Below are positions 16,415 through 25,809 of a stretch of DNA of 64,000 bases, piece by piece (within the stretch, counting starts at the first letter, position 1; every line of letters starts with the position of its first letter). The notes under the pieces were generated by a model that had not been told where the DNA came from, searched no databases, and was given only the letters and a program-made list of their open reading frames with translations. The translations under genes were made by a program, and so were the position numbers. The stretch lies in contig CAMUHY010000009.1 in assembly GCA_947088865.1 (NCBI GenBank), positions 56,891 through 120,890 on the forward strand, written 5' to 3'. This stretch comes from an uncultured Eubacterium sp. GTDB lineage: Bacteria > Bacillota > Clostridia > Lachnospirales > Lachnospiraceae.

Positions 16415-16945
16415 ATGATATATAATTTAGCGAACATTCATAAAAATAATAATACCATTTTTTCTAACTATCAAAAAAAAGAGAATTTTAATGAAACAAG
16501 TCAGCCCGTTACAGTAGAAAATATGGGGATGGTTTTTAAAGAAGCAATTGATAGTATATTTGACCCAACCACTGCTATGACAGATAAACAAAAAGAAGAT
16601 TTTGTTAAAGAAATTCAAAGAAAAATTAATAAGGGCGAAAAATTGACTTATGATGAGATGCAGTATTTACGTATCAATAATCCTGTGCAGTACGCTAAGA
16701 TGGTAAAGGTTCAAATGAAGCGGGAGGCGTTAGAGCGAAGGCTTGAAGCCTGTAAATCAAAGCAGGAAGCACAAGAAGTATATGTTGATGCGGTTTCAAG
16801 AATAAGTAAAGATGATTCTGCAATTAAAGAAACGTTAGCTGCTTACGATAATACAATGGAAGAATTTAAAAAAACAGACCAATATAAAAGGCTGCCACAG
16901 GAAGAAGAAAAAGAAGAAGATAAAAAAAGCCATAATAATGAATGA
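16415..16945 (+). CDS. Hypothetical helical protein
   Basis: A 176-residue protein with a GGAGG ribosome site. It is almost wholly helical, with MTDKQKEDFVKEIQRKINKG and GEKLTYDEMQYLRINNP in the middle and a lysine/glutamate-rich tail. No signal peptide, membrane span or known motif is seen. It is the last gene of the six-gene cluster; a short hairpin of CACACAATTATT type follows near 16990. Confidence 0.6.
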   Translation: MIYNLANIHKNNNTIFSNYQKKENFNETSQPVTVENMGMVFKEAIDSIFDPTTAMTDKQKEDFVKEIQRKINKGEKLTYDEMQYLRINNPVQYAKMVKVQMKREALERRLEACKSKQEAQEVYVDAVSRISKDDSAIKETLAAYDNTMEEFKKTDQYKRLPQEEEKEEDKKSHNNE

Positions 16946-17059
16946 AATAATTGTGTGATTTAGGTAAAATTTAATATCTAAGTCACACAATTATTTTTAT
17001 GAAAAAATAGTTGAAAATTTAGAAGTATTTAACAATAATTAAATAAAAAATGTAAAAGG

Positions 17060-17088
17060 TTGACTTTAATCTTTATAAAGGTTATATT
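17060..17088 (+). promoter_or_regulatory. Promoter of PL10 pectate lyase operon
   Basis: TTGACT at 17060-17065, 17-bp spacer, TATATT at 17083-17088, about 60 bp upstream of the start codon. A match of good quality to the sigma-A consensus. Confidence 0.65.
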
Positions 17089-17151
17089 AATCATGGGAGA
17101 AAATTTTTTTGAAAGTTTTTTCACAAAAGTAAAAAAGGAGGAGAGCTTTTT

Positions 17152-19026
17152 ATGAAGACAAAACACTGGAAAGCTTTGGCTGCACTGGGATTATGTGCAG
17201 TAATGACTTCAAGCGTATACGTTGCATTACCTGCAATCGAACCTATGCAGACAATGGCGGCTGAAGGTGAAGAAGTGAAGGTATCTGATTTAGTTATTAA
17301 GTTTTTGGCTGTGCCAGAATATGAACCAAACAGATACACGAAGAGTAATGGAGGAAAATGGGCTCCAGAAGAACTCGAAAAAGGATTACTGATTAAAGCA
17401 GAGATGAAATTAGGGGAGGGTAATCCTGAAGGTATGATGGCTCCATTAAAATATTCATTTATGGACATCACTGCAGATGTTGATGCAGACCAAGCCACAG
17501 GAGATATTACAATTACATACAATGGTTTAACACTTAAAATGAAGGCTGGAAGCACAACAGCAACATTAAATAATGGAAAAACTGAAAAGACTCTGACAAT
17601 GCAGAGTGAACTTGCACCTTATTTTAAGGCTGTTGAAAATGAACAGGACGACAAGGGAAATCAGTATTATGCTTGTTATCTTCCAGTAAAATTTACAGCA
17701 GAAGCATTAGGTGCTAATGTAATGTGGAATGATGCAATGCACAGAATGGAGATGGCATTTGCATTTTATTATTCTGATGCTGCGGTAGAACCAGTTACAA
17801 ACTCAAAGTCTAATTATACGACAAAGAAGATGGAGAGTGACTCTAATAATTATAATACATTAAAAGACCGTATTACAGTATCAGATAAGGTAACAGCTGA
17901 ACAGGTTACTGCCAATGTAAAGGATATGATAAGCGCAGCCGTTATGGTATGTGATCCTACTTATCAAAATGAAGATGGCGGCTGGGGCAAGACGAATAAA
18001 GATTGGGATTTATTAAATGAGACATTTCCACAATTCTGCCCACATGCTTATTCAACAATTGATAATGGTGCTACACATGGACATGTTAAGTTCTTGACAC
18101 GTGTTATTCGTTTATCAAAGGAATATCCAGATTTGTTTGCTGGTTATGCAAAAGAGCTTGACACCATTGAAAAAGGTTTCTGGAAAGGTATGAAGTATGT
18201 ACTTGATGCACAGACAGAAAGCGGTGGCTGGACACAGTATTGGCCATATGGCGTAGGATATTTTGGAAATATTACATTTAATGATAATGCTATGCCAGAT
18301 ATGATGGAAGTAGTATATGCAATGTCTTATGATAAAGGTTTAACAAGCAGTACATTTTGTGACGATTTTGCATGGGCAAGAACGGATGCAAAAAATCAGA
18401 CAGAAAATGTAAAGGCTGTTGGACTTACACAAGAAAAATTCCAGACTTCATGGGATAAGAGCTTAAGATTTACATTGGATGCACAGGTTGTTGTCGATGG
18501 TGTAAAGACTGGCTGGGCGCAGCAATATGACGAAGATTTGGACAAGCCAGTTCCAACAGGCGGAAGAGCATTTGAGCTTCCATCTGTATGTACAGCAGAA
18601 AGTTCAACAGTACTTCGTGTTTTATGTAATATAGAAAATCCAACAGATGAAATCAAGACAGCTATTGAAAGTTATTATAACTGGACAAAAGAAATTGGTT
18701 TTACAGGATACAAATTATATAACATAACAGATAGAACAAGAGAACTTGGAAAAGACAGATTAGTATTACAAGATGGTACACAAACTAAGATGTATGGTCG
18801 TTTCTATGGTCTTGATATAACAGGCGAATATTATGGACTTGATATTTCTAAGAAATTAACTTCAAGCAAATTCTATGAGATATTCTCTGGAAGAGATGGA
18901 ATTGCAAACTATACACAAAATCTTGGTATGCACGAGAGAAGAAGCGGCTATTCATATACCAACACAAATACAGAGAGCAATGCAAAGAAACTCTATGATG
19001 CTTGGGCAGCCGCATTGAATCAATAG
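17152..19026 (+). CDS. Secreted pectate lyase, family PL10, with copper-amine-oxidase-like N-domain
   Basis: A 624-residue exported enzyme that cleaves polygalacturonate by beta-elimination. Order: signal peptide (about residues 1-36, ending in TMAAEGEE), a stalk-like domain with the CYLPVKFTAEALGANVMW repeat of the Cu_amine_oxidN family (about 60-210), and a PL10 domain (about 245-620). PL10 signatures are visible: EDGGWGKT, DNGATHGHVKFLTRV, SGGWTQYWP, ITFNDNAMPDMMEV and GGRAFELPSVCTAES. The key acidic and arginine residues of the family appear retained, so activity is expected. It has no sortase signal and is probably released. It is followed 12 bp on by a paralogue. Confidence 0.88.
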   Translation: MKTKHWKALAALGLCAVMTSSVYVALPAIEPMQTMAAEGEEVKVSDLVIKFLAVPEYEPNRYTKSNGGKWAPEELEKGLLIKAEMKLGEGNPEGMMAPLKYSFMDITADVDADQATGDITITYNGLTLKMKAGSTTATLNNGKTEKTLTMQSELAPYFKAVENEQDDKGNQYYACYLPVKFTAEALGANVMWNDAMHRMEMAFAFYYSDAAVEPVTNSKSNYTTKKMESDSNNYNTLKDRITVSDKVTAEQVTANVKDMISAAVMVCDPTYQNEDGGWGKTNKDWDLLNETFPQFCPHAYSTIDNGATHGHVKFLTRVIRLSKEYPDLFAGYAKELDTIEKGFWKGMKYVLDAQTESGGWTQYWPYGVGYFGNITFNDNAMPDMMEVVYAMSYDKGLTSSTFCDDFAWARTDAKNQTENVKAVGLTQEKFQTSWDKSLRFTLDAQVVVDGVKTGWAQQYDEDLDKPVPTGGRAFELPSVCTAESSTVLRVLCNIENPTDEIKTAIESYYNWTKEIGFTGYKLYNITDRTRELGKDRLVLQDGTQTKMYGRFYGLDITGEYYGLDISKKLTSSKFYEIFSGRDGIANYTQNLGMHERRSGYSYTNTNTESNAKKLYDAWAAALNQ

Positions 19027-19038
19027 GGAGGTAATATA

Positions 19039-21048
19039 ATGAAAAGAACAATAAAAAAAGCAGTCGTTGGAATTATGGCAGCCTCTCTTATAGCAGGTGT
19101 TGCTCCGCTTGCTACTGTAAATGTACAAGCAGCAACTGTAACTAAAGGCGAGTACGATTTTTCTAACATGACTATTAGAAGAGTATGGTTTAATACAAAC
19201 GACCCAGTATTTCTTATAGATAATTATCAAAGAGTATGGCTCGATAAAAATGCAAATGTTCTCGCTACGGGTGACTATAAGAAGACAACAGCCGACGGCG
19301 ATTTGATGGCTCCAATGAAAGAGATGTTTGCTCAGATAGGCGGCGTATATAATGAAAGCGGAGACACCATTACGATTACAATGAATGGAACAACTTTAGG
19401 ATTTACAGTTGGTTCTAAAGATGTAACAATTGATGGTAAGAAACAAGAAGGTGTTTTGTCTGATGCACAGGTGCCTGCAAAAGTTAATGTAAAAGAGCAG
19501 TTTGGTGATTTTAACACATATTTGACAGAGGATTACTTTGTAACTTATTTGCCAGTAGCTTATGTACTTAATACATTTGAGGCTGATATTTACACAGATG
19601 GCAATGTGCAAAGTTTTTATGCAGCAATTCCTATCTTTAATGATGTAAATGTTCCTTCTTATGAGACAAAGGCAGAGGGATATGGCAATCGTTATGATGC
19701 ATTTATGGATGGTGCATTGACAGACAGCTATGCTATTTCACAAGCTATTGCGGATAATGTTGTAGCACTTCAAAATGAAGATGGCGGTTTTGGTGTACTT
19801 CCAGCTAATTTGGATATGGCTCAGGCAAATGTTGTAAGCAAAATTGGTACATTAAAGCAGGAATCAACATTAGAAAATGGTTCAACCGTTGCACAACTTC
19901 GTTATCTTGCACAGTTTATTACAGAGACCAATCCAGAAGATGGTAAGTATGCAGATGCATTTGCAAAAGGTATTGATTATCTTGTTAAAAACCAGAATGC
20001 AAATGGCGGTTGGAGCATGTCACCTACGGCAGCAAAAGGTTTTAATGGCAATACGGTTATTGGTAATCAAGTAACAACAGAAGTTTTAACATTATTGTCT
20101 GATATGTCTATGCTCAACAATCAAAATTATGTATTTGCAAGACGTTCTATGGATATGGCGCCAGTAGAAGCTGCTGTTGCAAAAGGAAATGATTTCCTTG
20201 TATTGACACAGGTTGAAAATGATGGTGTTAAAGCAGGTTGGGCTTCACAAGTAAAGAGTGATGGTACTGTTACAATGGGACGTACTTATGAGAGAGAGTC
20301 TGTAAATGCTGAGACAACAAAGCAAGTAGTAGAATATCTTATGACCGTTCACAATCCTTCAAGTAAAGTGATTGATGCAGTAAAGGGTGCAGTAAAGTGG
20401 TTAGAGGACGTTAAGATTGAAGGTAAGGCAACAGAGATTGTACATGATACTTCAATGAATAATGGTTTTGATATCTTTTTAGTTGATGGTGATGGTACTT
20501 GGGCAATCAATTATGTTTATGATGCTGACAGTAAGGCATACAGACCATTGTATTCTGATGTTACACCATCAAGAGCTGACCAGAAAATTGTAAATCAATG
20601 GGATATGTTCAATTATGTCTATGAAGGTAAAAAACTTGATAATGTAGATAATGTAGATATGATATATTATTCTACAAGAACAAGTGTAAAGTACTATGAT
20701 GATGTTCTTGCAGCAAAATTGTTGGCTGATAGCACAACAGACCCAGAATATACAACTTATAAGATGTGGCTTGCTTATTTGGATAATGGTTTCCCAGAGG
20801 TTCCGACAGACCCAACAGACCCAGAAGTTCCAACAGACCCAGAGAATCCAACAAATCCTGACGACCCATCAGTAAAAGACCCAACAACTGGGGATTCATC
20901 AGATGGCAATGTTAATTCACCACAAACAGGTGATTATAGCAATATGTTTGTATATACAGCAATTTTAGCAGCTTCATTAGGAATGGGCGGTGTAGTATAT
21001 TACACAAACAAAAAGAGAATTAAGAAAAATAATTCAGAAGAAAAATAA
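19039..21048 (+). CDS. Cell-wall-anchored PL10-like protein, divergent
   Basis: A 669-residue paralogue of the preceding pectate lyase. Order: signal peptide (1-32, VNVQAA), stalk-like domain (about 40-200), divergent PL10-like alpha-barrel (about 225-590) with EDGGFGVLP, ENGSTVAQLRYLAQF and GGWSMSPT, a Pro-Thr-Asp-rich linker (about 600-635), and a C-terminal sorting signal: SPQTG, hydrophobic span, then KKRIKKN. The PL10 motif FNDNAM is replaced by VIGNQVTTEV and RAFELP by RTYERES, so catalysis may be altered or lost; it could bind pectin at the surface. Expression with the upstream enzyme is likely. Confidence 0.82.
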   Translation: MKRTIKKAVVGIMAASLIAGVAPLATVNVQAATVTKGEYDFSNMTIRRVWFNTNDPVFLIDNYQRVWLDKNANVLATGDYKKTTADGDLMAPMKEMFAQIGGVYNESGDTITITMNGTTLGFTVGSKDVTIDGKKQEGVLSDAQVPAKVNVKEQFGDFNTYLTEDYFVTYLPVAYVLNTFEADIYTDGNVQSFYAAIPIFNDVNVPSYETKAEGYGNRYDAFMDGALTDSYAISQAIADNVVALQNEDGGFGVLPANLDMAQANVVSKIGTLKQESTLENGSTVAQLRYLAQFITETNPEDGKYADAFAKGIDYLVKNQNANGGWSMSPTAAKGFNGNTVIGNQVTTEVLTLLSDMSMLNNQNYVFARRSMDMAPVEAAVAKGNDFLVLTQVENDGVKAGWASQVKSDGTVTMGRTYERESVNAETTKQVVEYLMTVHNPSSKVIDAVKGAVKWLEDVKIEGKATEIVHDTSMNNGFDIFLVDGDGTWAINYVYDADSKAYRPLYSDVTPSRADQKIVNQWDMFNYVYEGKKLDNVDNVDMIYYSTRTSVKYYDDVLAAKLLADSTTDPEYTTYKMWLAYLDNGFPEVPTDPTDPEVPTDPENPTNPDDPSVKDPTTGDSSDGNVNSPQTGDYSNMFVYTAILAASLGMGGVVYYTNKKRIKKNNSEEK

Positions 21049-21093
21049 TATAAAATCATTTTTATAGTTCGTATGTAAAGTGATAATAAAAGG

Positions 21094-21122
21094 GAAGGCT
21101 GTTTTATACAGCCTTCTTTTTT
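21094..21122 (+). terminator. Rho-independent terminator of pectinase operon
   Basis: GAAGGCTGT (21094-21102) pairs perfectly with ACAGCCTTC (21108-21116), followed by a T run. Confidence 0.85.
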
Positions 21123-21240
21123 GGTTATATAAAGATTGTTTACATAAAAATCAATAAATTTACTATTTATTAAAAGCATAATAAACAATAGAATATAGGT
21201 ATTGGTAATATTTTAAAATATAAATTATAATAATTTATAT

Positions 21241-21256
21241 ATAACAGTTCTGTTAT
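21241..21256. promoter_or_regulatory. Palindromic operator-like site
   Basis: ATAACAGTTCTGTTAT is a perfect 16-bp palindrome 60 bp upstream of the dockerin-flavodoxin gene, overlapping a possible -10 (TATGAT). It is a plausible repressor site; the regulator is unknown. Confidence 0.4.
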
Positions 21257-21315
21257 GATTTTATTTGTAAATAGGGCAGATAATTTATACATTGAATAAG
21301 AATGGGGGATTTTTG

Positions 21316-22560
21316 ATGAAAGAGAACAAAAAATTTATATGGAGAATATTGCCATTAGCATTGATATTTATTGTTTTTTTGTGTATATTAAATATGGTAA
21401 AAGCACAGTGTACGGAATTAAATAGTAATGTAAAATATGGTGACATTGATAAAAATGGAGAAATTAATATATCTGATGGCGTTATATTAAAAAAATATTT
21501 GGCAAATGTAGCAGGAATTACTGTTGACAAGGCTGTTGGAGATGTCAATGTAGATGGAGAAATTAATATATCTGATGCCGTTATTCTTGTGAAATTTCTT
21601 GCTGGAATGGATGTAAAACTTGGTGGGAATAGTGAGATACCAACAATACCACAAAAAGAGAATAAAAAACTGGTGGCTTATTTTTCTGCCACAGGTACAA
21701 CAAAAAAATTGGCAGAGCAAATAGCACAGATATGGGATGCCGATTTATATGAAATTGTGCCTCAAAATCCGTATAGCAGTGAGGATTTGAATTATAATGA
21801 CAGTAACAGCCGTGCAAATATTGAGCAAAATGATGATAATGCCAGACCAGCTATTGTTGGAAATGTGCAAAATATGCAACAATATAGTTCCATTATATTG
21901 GCATATCCAATTTGGTGGGGGCAAGCTCCTAAGATAATCCGTACTTTTTTAGAAAGCTATGACTTTTCAAATAAAACAATCCTTCCATTTTGTACATCAG
22001 GAAGCAGTCCAATTGGAAATAGTGCTAAAAATCTTGAAAAGTGTTGTAGTACTGCCACAACATGGCTTGAGGGAAAAAGGCTTTCTGCAAATATATCTGT
22101 TGAAGAATTAGAACAATGGATATATTCTTCGGGGATTCATTATACAGAGCCAGAAGAGGAAAATACAGCAGACAGTACAATAAAGCCTGAGGATACTACA
22201 AATAAGGAGGAGACTTTGAAGATTTCATTTGGACAATATGAGCTGGAGGCTATATTTGAAAAAAATAGTTCAGCAGACGCCTTTAAGGAATTATTAGAAA
22301 AGGGACCTATTACAATTAATATGAGTGATTATGGCAACTTTGAAAAGGTTGGTTCACTTGGTGCAACGCTTCCCAGAAATGATATATCAATTACAACAGA
22401 ACCTGGTGATATTATTTTATATCAGGGAAATAGCATAACTATTTATTATGATACAAATACATGGAATTTTACCAGACTTGCAAGGATTAAAGATAGTGAA
22501 AATTTAAAGGAAAAACTTGGTAATGGCGCCGTTTTAGTGACCTTTTCACTGAGCGAGTAG
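21316..22560 (+). CDS. Exported dockerin-flavodoxin-cyclophilin-like fusion protein
   Basis: A 414-residue protein with an unusual order: N-terminal membrane anchor or signal (about 5-30); a dockerin type I pair, GDIDKNGEINISDGVIL and GDVNVDGEINISDAVILV (about 40-100), each a calcium-binding EF-like loop; a flavodoxin domain starting LVAYFSATGTTKKLAEQIA (FMN phosphate loop) with YPIWWGQAP (about 120-270); and a cyclophilin-like fold domain ending GAVLVTFSLSE (about 300-414). Flavodoxin plus cyclophilin-like domains are known together in Firmicutes; addition of dockerin implies action outside the cell. The start at 21316 is chosen for its GGGGG ribosome site; an earlier TTG-type start at 21292 is less likely. 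Confidence 0.82.
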   Translation: MKENKKFIWRILPLALIFIVFLCILNMVKAQCTELNSNVKYGDIDKNGEINISDGVILKKYLANVAGITVDKAVGDVNVDGEINISDAVILVKFLAGMDVKLGGNSEIPTIPQKENKKLVAYFSATGTTKKLAEQIAQIWDADLYEIVPQNPYSSEDLNYNDSNSRANIEQNDDNARPAIVGNVQNMQQYSSIILAYPIWWGQAPKIIRTFLESYDFSNKTILPFCTSGSSPIGNSAKNLEKCCSTATTWLEGKRLSANISVEELEQWIYSSGIHYTEPEEENTADSTIKPEDTTNKEETLKISFGQYELEAIFEKNSSADAFKELLEKGPITINMSDYGNFEKVGSLGATLPRNDISITTEPGDIILYQGNSITIYYDTNTWNFTRLARIKDSENLKEKLGNGAVLVTFSLSE

Positions 22561-22630
22561 CAAATAAAACAGTTGCTTATGTAAAAGTAAAAAATGATAT
22601 AGCATTTTTAATTGGTAAAGGTGAATTAAT

Positions 22631-23077
22631 ATGAGAGAAAATTATCGTACAATTGATGTTAAACTTGCATCGGGAAAAGAAATAAAAAATGTGTCCTATG
22701 AAGATATTGACCATTATATAATGATGATTAAATATGGGGAGGAAGATTTTATTATCTTAAATTCTGAAAATGGATTTTTACAGTTTTATGGAATAGGTAA
22801 TGAATATATTGCAGAAGTTTGGATATATTTTGATGATGAGGACTTTTGTTGCTATTCTCTAATTAATAGCGATAAAAAGGATAAATTAGAGCGCGTTAAA
22901 TTTAGTACGCCTTATGGAGATTTTACGCCTATGGAAAGAGATATCGTTTCTCTTGAATTGATTACAGCGGCTGTAAAAGAATATTATAAAAATATAGATA
23001 TGCAAGATTTTTGCAAGACAATTCCTGTTGTTGACACAACTAAAGAAATGAAAGAATTGATGGGGCGTAAAAATTAG
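22631..23077 (+). CDS. Hypothetical protein
   Basis: A 148-residue soluble protein I cannot assign. It has alternating strands and acidic residues (IMMIKYGEEDFIILNSENG, VWIYFDDEDFCC), a size and composition like polymorphic-toxin immunity proteins, but no toxin gene is adjacent. The ribosome site is AAAGGTG. A terminator follows at 23141. Confidence 0.6.
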   Translation: MRENYRTIDVKLASGKEIKNVSYEDIDHYIMMIKYGEEDFIILNSENGFLQFYGIGNEYIAEVWIYFDDEDFCCYSLINSDKKDKLERVKFSTPYGDFTPMERDIVSLELITAAVKEYYKNIDMQDFCKTIPVVDTTKEMKELMGRKN

Positions 23078-23140
23078 GAGCAATAATATATTGCAATGGA
23101 TAAAATCAGATAAACAAAAAATATAAAATGATATTAAAGA

Positions 23141-23173
23141 GCAGTAAAATGATTGTAGTTTTACTGCCTTTTT
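23141..23173 (+). terminator. Rho-independent terminator
   Basis: GCAGTAAAA (23141-23149) pairs perfectly with TTTTACTGC (23159-23167), followed by five T. The rest of the 309-bp gap up to 23386 is A+T-rich and shows no gene. Confidence 0.8.
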
Positions 23174-23386
23174 AAATATTTAAAATATTAACATATAGAT
23201 ATTATTTATAATATTAATATTTATAACATAATTATTTTTTAATATATAACATAATATCTTGTCTATTTTGTACGTTTTTAACTTCACAACACCCTCTAAA
23301 TTTGGTAAAATATTAACAAGGTTTGTATGTCAGTAAAATAATAATAAAAACTCTTATGTTAGAGTTGAGGAAATGGAGGGAATAAT

Positions 23387-23767
23387 ATGACACATTTGGA
23401 AAAAGCGGAACAGCTTTTACAACAGCAATATCATTGTTCGCAGGCGTTGTTTGGTGCTTTTGCAGAAGATTTTGGATTTGATATAAAAACGGCATTTAAG
23501 ATAAGTACGTGTTTTGGAGGAGGTATGCGTCAAGGGGGAACTTGTGGCTGCATTACAGCCTCATTATTAGTATTAGGGTTAGCTTTGGGATTTTATGATG
23601 CACAGGATAAAGAACAAGAAGTTTATGGAAATAAAAAAACAGATGAATTTATACAGCGTTTTATAAAACAGATGAATGGCAAAGTATATTGCAGAGATAT
23701 TTTAGGTAAAGATATATCAAAGCCAGAAGATATGGCAGTGATTCGCAAAGAAAAATTAATATTATAG
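23387..23767 (+). CDS. C_GCAxxG_C_C family protein
   Basis: A 126-residue protein of the cysteine-rich C_GCAxxG_C_C family, thought to be redox-related and possibly to bind a metal or cluster. The spaced cysteines are in YHCSQALFGAFAEDFG, STCFGGGMRQGGTCGCITAS and, near the end, VYCRDIL. The glycine-rich membrane-like segment around residues 55-70 is typical. GGAGG ribosome site. It precedes the EAL-domain gene by 45 bp and may be co-transcribed. Confidence 0.85.
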   Translation: MTHLEKAEQLLQQQYHCSQALFGAFAEDFGFDIKTAFKISTCFGGGMRQGGTCGCITASLLVLGLALGFYDAQDKEQEVYGNKKTDEFIQRFIKQMNGKVYCRDILGKDISKPEDMAVIRKEKLIL

Positions 23768-23812
23768 AAGTGTCCTAAAGCGATAGCGGTCAGTATTGGT
23801 ATACTAGAGGAT

Positions 23813-25147
23813 ATGTTGGCAGACCATTTGAAGTATAAAGCGCAAAACAGTGTTAATTTGGAAGATATTTTAAAGGATGAAGAATTGAAAAGTGTGCTTA
23901 AGCGCACTAGTAAAATACATAATTTTAGAAGAAGTATCAATAATCTTTTATATTCTTGTTCAAAAGAAGTAGGGTTTATTCAGTTTGATATTCGTAAATT
24001 TAAAATTATTAATGATATTTATGGAGAACGATTTGGCGATGAAATTTTAGATTTTATTGTAAAAAAACTAGAAGAATGCTGTGGAAATGACAAATTATTT
24101 ATCAACTTGCGCAGTGATGTATTTATGGTTGTAACAGAATATGATGATGAAGAGGAACTCGTTGAATTTATTAATAAACTTGACCGTGAAATTAGTTGTT
24201 TTAAAGATGTAAAGTTGCAGTTATCTTATGGTGTTTATACGGTTGAAGATGAAAGTATGGAATTAAGACAAATGGAAGACCGTGCTGCTATGGCAAGAAA
24301 AGCTGCTAAAAATAATATCGTAACAAATATTGTATTTTATAAAGAACAGTTTAAGGAATCGTTATATAACCGCAAATTTATTGAAGAAAGTATCCAAACG
24401 GCAATTAATGAACGGCAGTTTATGATGTATCTTCAACCGAAATATAGCATTTCTAAAAATGAAATTATAGGCGCAGAAGCATTGGTAAGATGGTGTCATC
24501 CAGAGCGCGGTATGATTTTTCCAAACCAGTTTATTCCTATTATTGAAGAAAATGGATTTATCAGAAAAGTTGATTATTACATATGGGAAGAGGCTTGTCG
24601 CTTTATAAGAAAATGCGTTGATTCAGGGATAGAAACTTGTCCAATCTCCGTTAATGTTTCAAGAATCCATCTGCAAGATAATGAATGTATTAGTGTACTA
24701 GATGATTTAATAAAAAGTTATCATATTCCTAAACGTTTATTAGAGTTGGAGATAACGGAGACGGCGGACGACCAGCAAATTAGTTTAAAGGCATTAGAAT
24801 TGAAGGACGAAGGATTTAAATTGCTTATGGATGATTTTGGAAGCGGTTATTCTTCTTTAAATATTCTTCTTGAGACGCCTTTTGATGTTATAAAATTAGA
24901 TAAAAAATTTATAGAAAATATGATGGTTTCCGATAAAGGAAAGTTGATATTAGAGCATATTGTCTTGATGGCAGAAAAATTAAATTTAGGACTTTTGGCA
25001 GAGGGGGTTGAGACAAAGGAACAAATAGAAGTGCTGCAAAGCATTGGCTGTGACCAAGTACAAGGGTACTATTATGCAAAGCCAATGCCTGAACGAGAAT
25101 TTTTTTCTCAGTTGGAAAAACAATATTCTAAAAAAGCAGCGCTATAA
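23813..25147 (+). CDS. GGDEF-EAL protein, probable c-di-GMP phosphodiesterase
   Basis: A 444-residue cytosolic protein. Residues about 50-185 form a GGDEF domain whose signature has decayed to LRSDVFMVV, so it should not make c-di-GMP. Residues about 195-440 form an EAL domain with all the usual catalytic motifs: GAEALVRW, VNVSRIHL, ELEITET, DDFGSGYSS, IKLDKKF, LAEGVET and QGYYYAKPM. Hydrolysis of c-di-GMP to pGpG is therefore expected. ATG at 23813 is only three bases from AGAGG; a TTG at 23816 has better spacing. No sensor domain is visible. Confidence 0.9.
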   Translation: MLADHLKYKAQNSVNLEDILKDEELKSVLKRTSKIHNFRRSINNLLYSCSKEVGFIQFDIRKFKIINDIYGERFGDEILDFIVKKLEECCGNDKLFINLRSDVFMVVTEYDDEEELVEFINKLDREISCFKDVKLQLSYGVYTVEDESMELRQMEDRAAMARKAAKNNIVTNIVFYKEQFKESLYNRKFIEESIQTAINERQFMMYLQPKYSISKNEIIGAEALVRWCHPERGMIFPNQFIPIIEENGFIRKVDYYIWEEACRFIRKCVDSGIETCPISVNVSRIHLQDNECISVLDDLIKSYHIPKRLLELEITETADDQQISLKALELKDEGFKLLMDDFGSGYSSLNILLETPFDVIKLDKKFIENMMVSDKGKLILEHIVLMAEKLNLGLLAEGVETKEQIEVLQSIGCDQVQGYYYAKPMPEREFFSQLEKQYSKKAAL

Positions 25148-25153
25148 ATTCAT

Positions 25154-25768
25154 TTATAGTAATGATAAATAACTAAGTATACCGTTTGGTATACCAGTGC
25201 CACGCTCAAGAAGTGATATAAGTCCCTTGAGCGTGTTTTCTGTCTCTTCTGAAGTTGAAGGGATAAATGAATTATCAAGTTTTATCGCAATGACAATTAA
25301 AACAATTTCCGCGAGTGCGTCAGGGTAATCAAAATGAATCTCGCCTCTGTCAATACCTTGTTTTATAATTTCTGCCAAATCTGGTTTTAATTCTGAGATT
25401 AAATAATTTAAATATTTTTGATGCAATAGTGCTTGGTCTTGTAAACTTGAAACTTCTGTTGTGTTATTTTGCTTTAAAAATGCAGAAGATGAATTATGAC
25501 ATGCCTGAAATAACATAGCCATACGCGTAAAAGGTGAAACATCAGGCTGTGAGGCAAGATGTTTTGCAATTTGCAGTGGTTTTTCATAATTTCTTTTTAT
25601 AAGGGCTTCAAGTATTGCATTTTTTGATGGAAAATAATAATAAATACTTCCTTTTCCCATACCAGCATTGCTGGCAATTTCACTGACAGATATTGTTTGT
25701 ATATTTTTTTGTTCAAGCAATTGCTGTAAAGAGTTTAGTATTTTTTCATATTTTTTTGAATCGGGCAT
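25154..25768 (-). CDS. TetR family transcriptional regulator
   Basis: A 204-residue repressor-type protein. The N-terminal helix-turn-helix is in ISVSEIASNAGMGKGSIYYYFPSKNAILEAL (about residues 22-53, given in part), followed by an all-helical ligand domain. It is transcribed away from the SCP2-hydrolase-condensation-carrier-ligase genes. Two similar 15-bp palindromes in the promoter of those genes (25916-25930 and 25960-25974) are likely operators, and a separate inverted repeat sits over its own promoter. Confidence 0.9.
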   Translation of the reverse strand: MPDSKKYEKILNSLQQLLEQKNIQTISVSEIASNAGMGKGSIYYYFPSKNAILEALIKRNYEKPLQIAKHLASQPDVSPFTRMAMLFQACHNSSSAFLKQNNTTEVSSLQDQALLHQKYLNYLISELKPDLAEIIKQGIDRGEIHFDYPDALAEIVLIVIAIKLDNSFIPSTSEETENTLKGLISLLERGTGIPNGILSYLSLL

Positions 25769-25809
25769 AAGTTTTAGTTACCTTTCCTGATAGTAAAAAT
25801 CTTATTTAT

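Noticed and set aside
20790-20880. Tandem DNA repeat in the second PL10-like gene
   Set aside because: It encodes the Pro-Thr-Asp linker before the sorting signal and is a normal wall-spanning region.
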